From: an uncultured Clostridia bacterium
GTDB taxonomy: Bacteria; Bacillota; Clostridia; Oscillospirales; Acutalibacteraceae
Direction: 5' to 3'
Assembly: GCA_937884625.1 (NCBI GenBank)
Contig: CALGCE010000032.1
Span: forward strand, 1 to 6,417
Length of the DNA: 6,417 bases
Positions 5,799 through 6,417 of the stretch are shown one piece after another. Positions within the stretch are counted from its first letter, which is position 1, and each line of letters begins with the position of its first letter. A program made the position numbers and the translations under genes. The notes under the pieces were generated by a model. That model had not been told where the DNA came from and did no database searches. It saw only the letters and a program-made list of their open reading frames with translations.

Positions 5799-6417
5799 TC
5801 AGCAGATTTTTAACTGCTCGAAATTTTGCACATTATTTTTGTTAATTCTTACCTTGTATTCTATATATTTATCGGTTTCGTATTTTCTTGACTTTGCGTC
5901 AATACCTGCATTTTGAAGTGTTGTAATAAGTTTTGCAAGACTGTTTGCAAAAAGTCTTGTGTCGCCTATGGCAGTCTTTCTGACGGGTTTAGTTTCTACT
6001 TCTTTTTCTGTATGCGTTTGCTCTTTGTGAAAAGGATATAAAATGTTTTCTATCAGTTCTTCGGTCTGCCTGACGCTTAAATTTTCTGCAATTATTTTGT
6101 TAAGGACTTCGCTTCTTTTGCTTTCTTCAAGACGCAAAATTGCCCTTGCGTGTCCCTCGTTAAGACCGGCAGAGGCTATACGGTTTTGCATAGCCTCGTC
6201 AAGGCGAAGAAGACTTAATTTGTTGCAAAGTGTGGACTGTGCAATACCAAGTCTTGCCGCAACCTCCGACTGTGACATACCGAAATCTTCCGTAAGTTTT
6301 CTTAACGACTCTGCTTCCTCAAAAAACGTAAGACGGCATCTTTGCACGTTCTCTGTTATTGAGAAAACTATTGCTGTGGTGTCATCGGTAACATGGAGAA
6401 TACAAGGTACCCTACGC
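5799..6417 (-). CDS. noc: Nucleoid occlusion (Noc)-type ParB-family protein, 5'-truncated by window edge
   Basis: DNA-binding ParB-fold CTPase relative. Noc proteins bind dispersed chromosomal sites and the membrane to block septum formation over the nucleoid. 205 residues are visible, with no stop up to the right edge; about 80 N-terminal residues, including the GERR box and any membrane-targeting helix, lie outside. A GTG at 6347 lies inside conserved sequence (the ENVQR...FFEEAE block spans it) and is not the true start. Visible parts are the end of the ParB N-domain (VPCI...ITENVQR), the helix-turn-helix (MSQSEVAARLGIAQSTLCNKL, plus-strand 6216-6278), the GHARAI segment, a VRQTEELIE helix and a C-terminal domain with a DTRLF...NAGI block as in Noc. 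The recognition helix QSTLCNKL resembles Noc rather than Spo0J/ParB. Convergent to the flavoprotein gene. A chromosomal ParB is the main alternative. Confidence 0.87.
   Translation of the reverse strand, partial: RRVPCILHVTDDTTAIVFSITENVQRCRLTFFEEAESLRKLTEDFGMSQSEVAARLGIAQSTLCNKLSLLRLDEAMQNRIASAGLNEGHARAILRLEESKRSEVLNKIIAENLSVRQTEELIENILYPFHKEQTHTEKEVETKPVRKTAIGDTRLFANSLAKLITTLQNAGIDAKSRKYETDKYIEYKVRINKNNVQNFEQLKIC

Noticed and set aside
5715..5813. A 32-codon + strand frame (ATG after GGGG, stop TAA) running through the convergent gap
   Set aside because: It runs through two terminator-like hairpins, overlaps the end of the noc-type gene, and has no recognisable sequence. The GGGG before it is directly adjacent to the ATG, which is too close for a ribosome site. 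It could be part of an intergenic repeat instead.
1..6417. Search for a mobile element, CRISPR array, toxin-antitoxin pair or defence system
   Set aside because: No spaced direct repeats, transposase or integrase motifs, terminal repeats or composition break were seen; all genes fit chromosomal housekeeping or envelope families.

Overview
The window looks like an ordinary chromosomal segment from a moderately AT-rich, low-GC Gram-positive bacterium of the Clostridia type. The evidence is an LCP-family wall-polymer ligase, a small DUF6472-like cysteine protein, a Noc-type ParB homologue, purine-rich Shine-Dalgarno (SD) sites, and a methyltransferase pair that resembles the Firmicutes yabB/rsmI order. 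I cannot name a genus from sequence alone. No rRNA, tRNA, CRISPR array, insertion sequence or phage gene was seen.

Region 1 (1-2561, + strand) is a tightly packed RNA-modification and translation operon. It holds the 3' part of cysS (cysteinyl-tRNA synthetase), a trmN6/yabB-type tRNA adenine-N6 methyltransferase overlapping cysS by 16 bases, and rsmI (16S rRNA C1402 2'-O-methyltransferase) starting 2 bases after it. A hairpin whose left arm contains the end of rsmI probably closes the operon.

Region 2 (about 2590-5706, + strand) is a second co-directional unit with a cell-envelope flavour: a candidate promoter, a membrane-anchored LCP protein, a 61-residue cysteine-rich protein beginning immediately after the LCP stop codon, a membrane-bound PlsC-like lysophospholipid acyltransferase, and a flavin-reductase-like FMN-binding protein. 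LCP and PlsC proteins act in wall glycopolymer attachment and phospholipid synthesis. The roles of the small protein and the flavoprotein in this set are unknown.

Region 3 (5673-5798) is the gap between convergent transcription units. It contains three separate inverted repeats, which together can plausibly stop transcription from both sides.

Region 4 (5799-6417, - strand) is the C-terminal two thirds or so of a ParB/Noc-family DNA-binding protein whose start lies beyond the right edge. Its recognition helix is Noc-like, but one of the four known ParB/Noc specificity positions appears ParB-like. This is the most interesting single observation here. I found no convincing sign of a wholly new multi-gene system.
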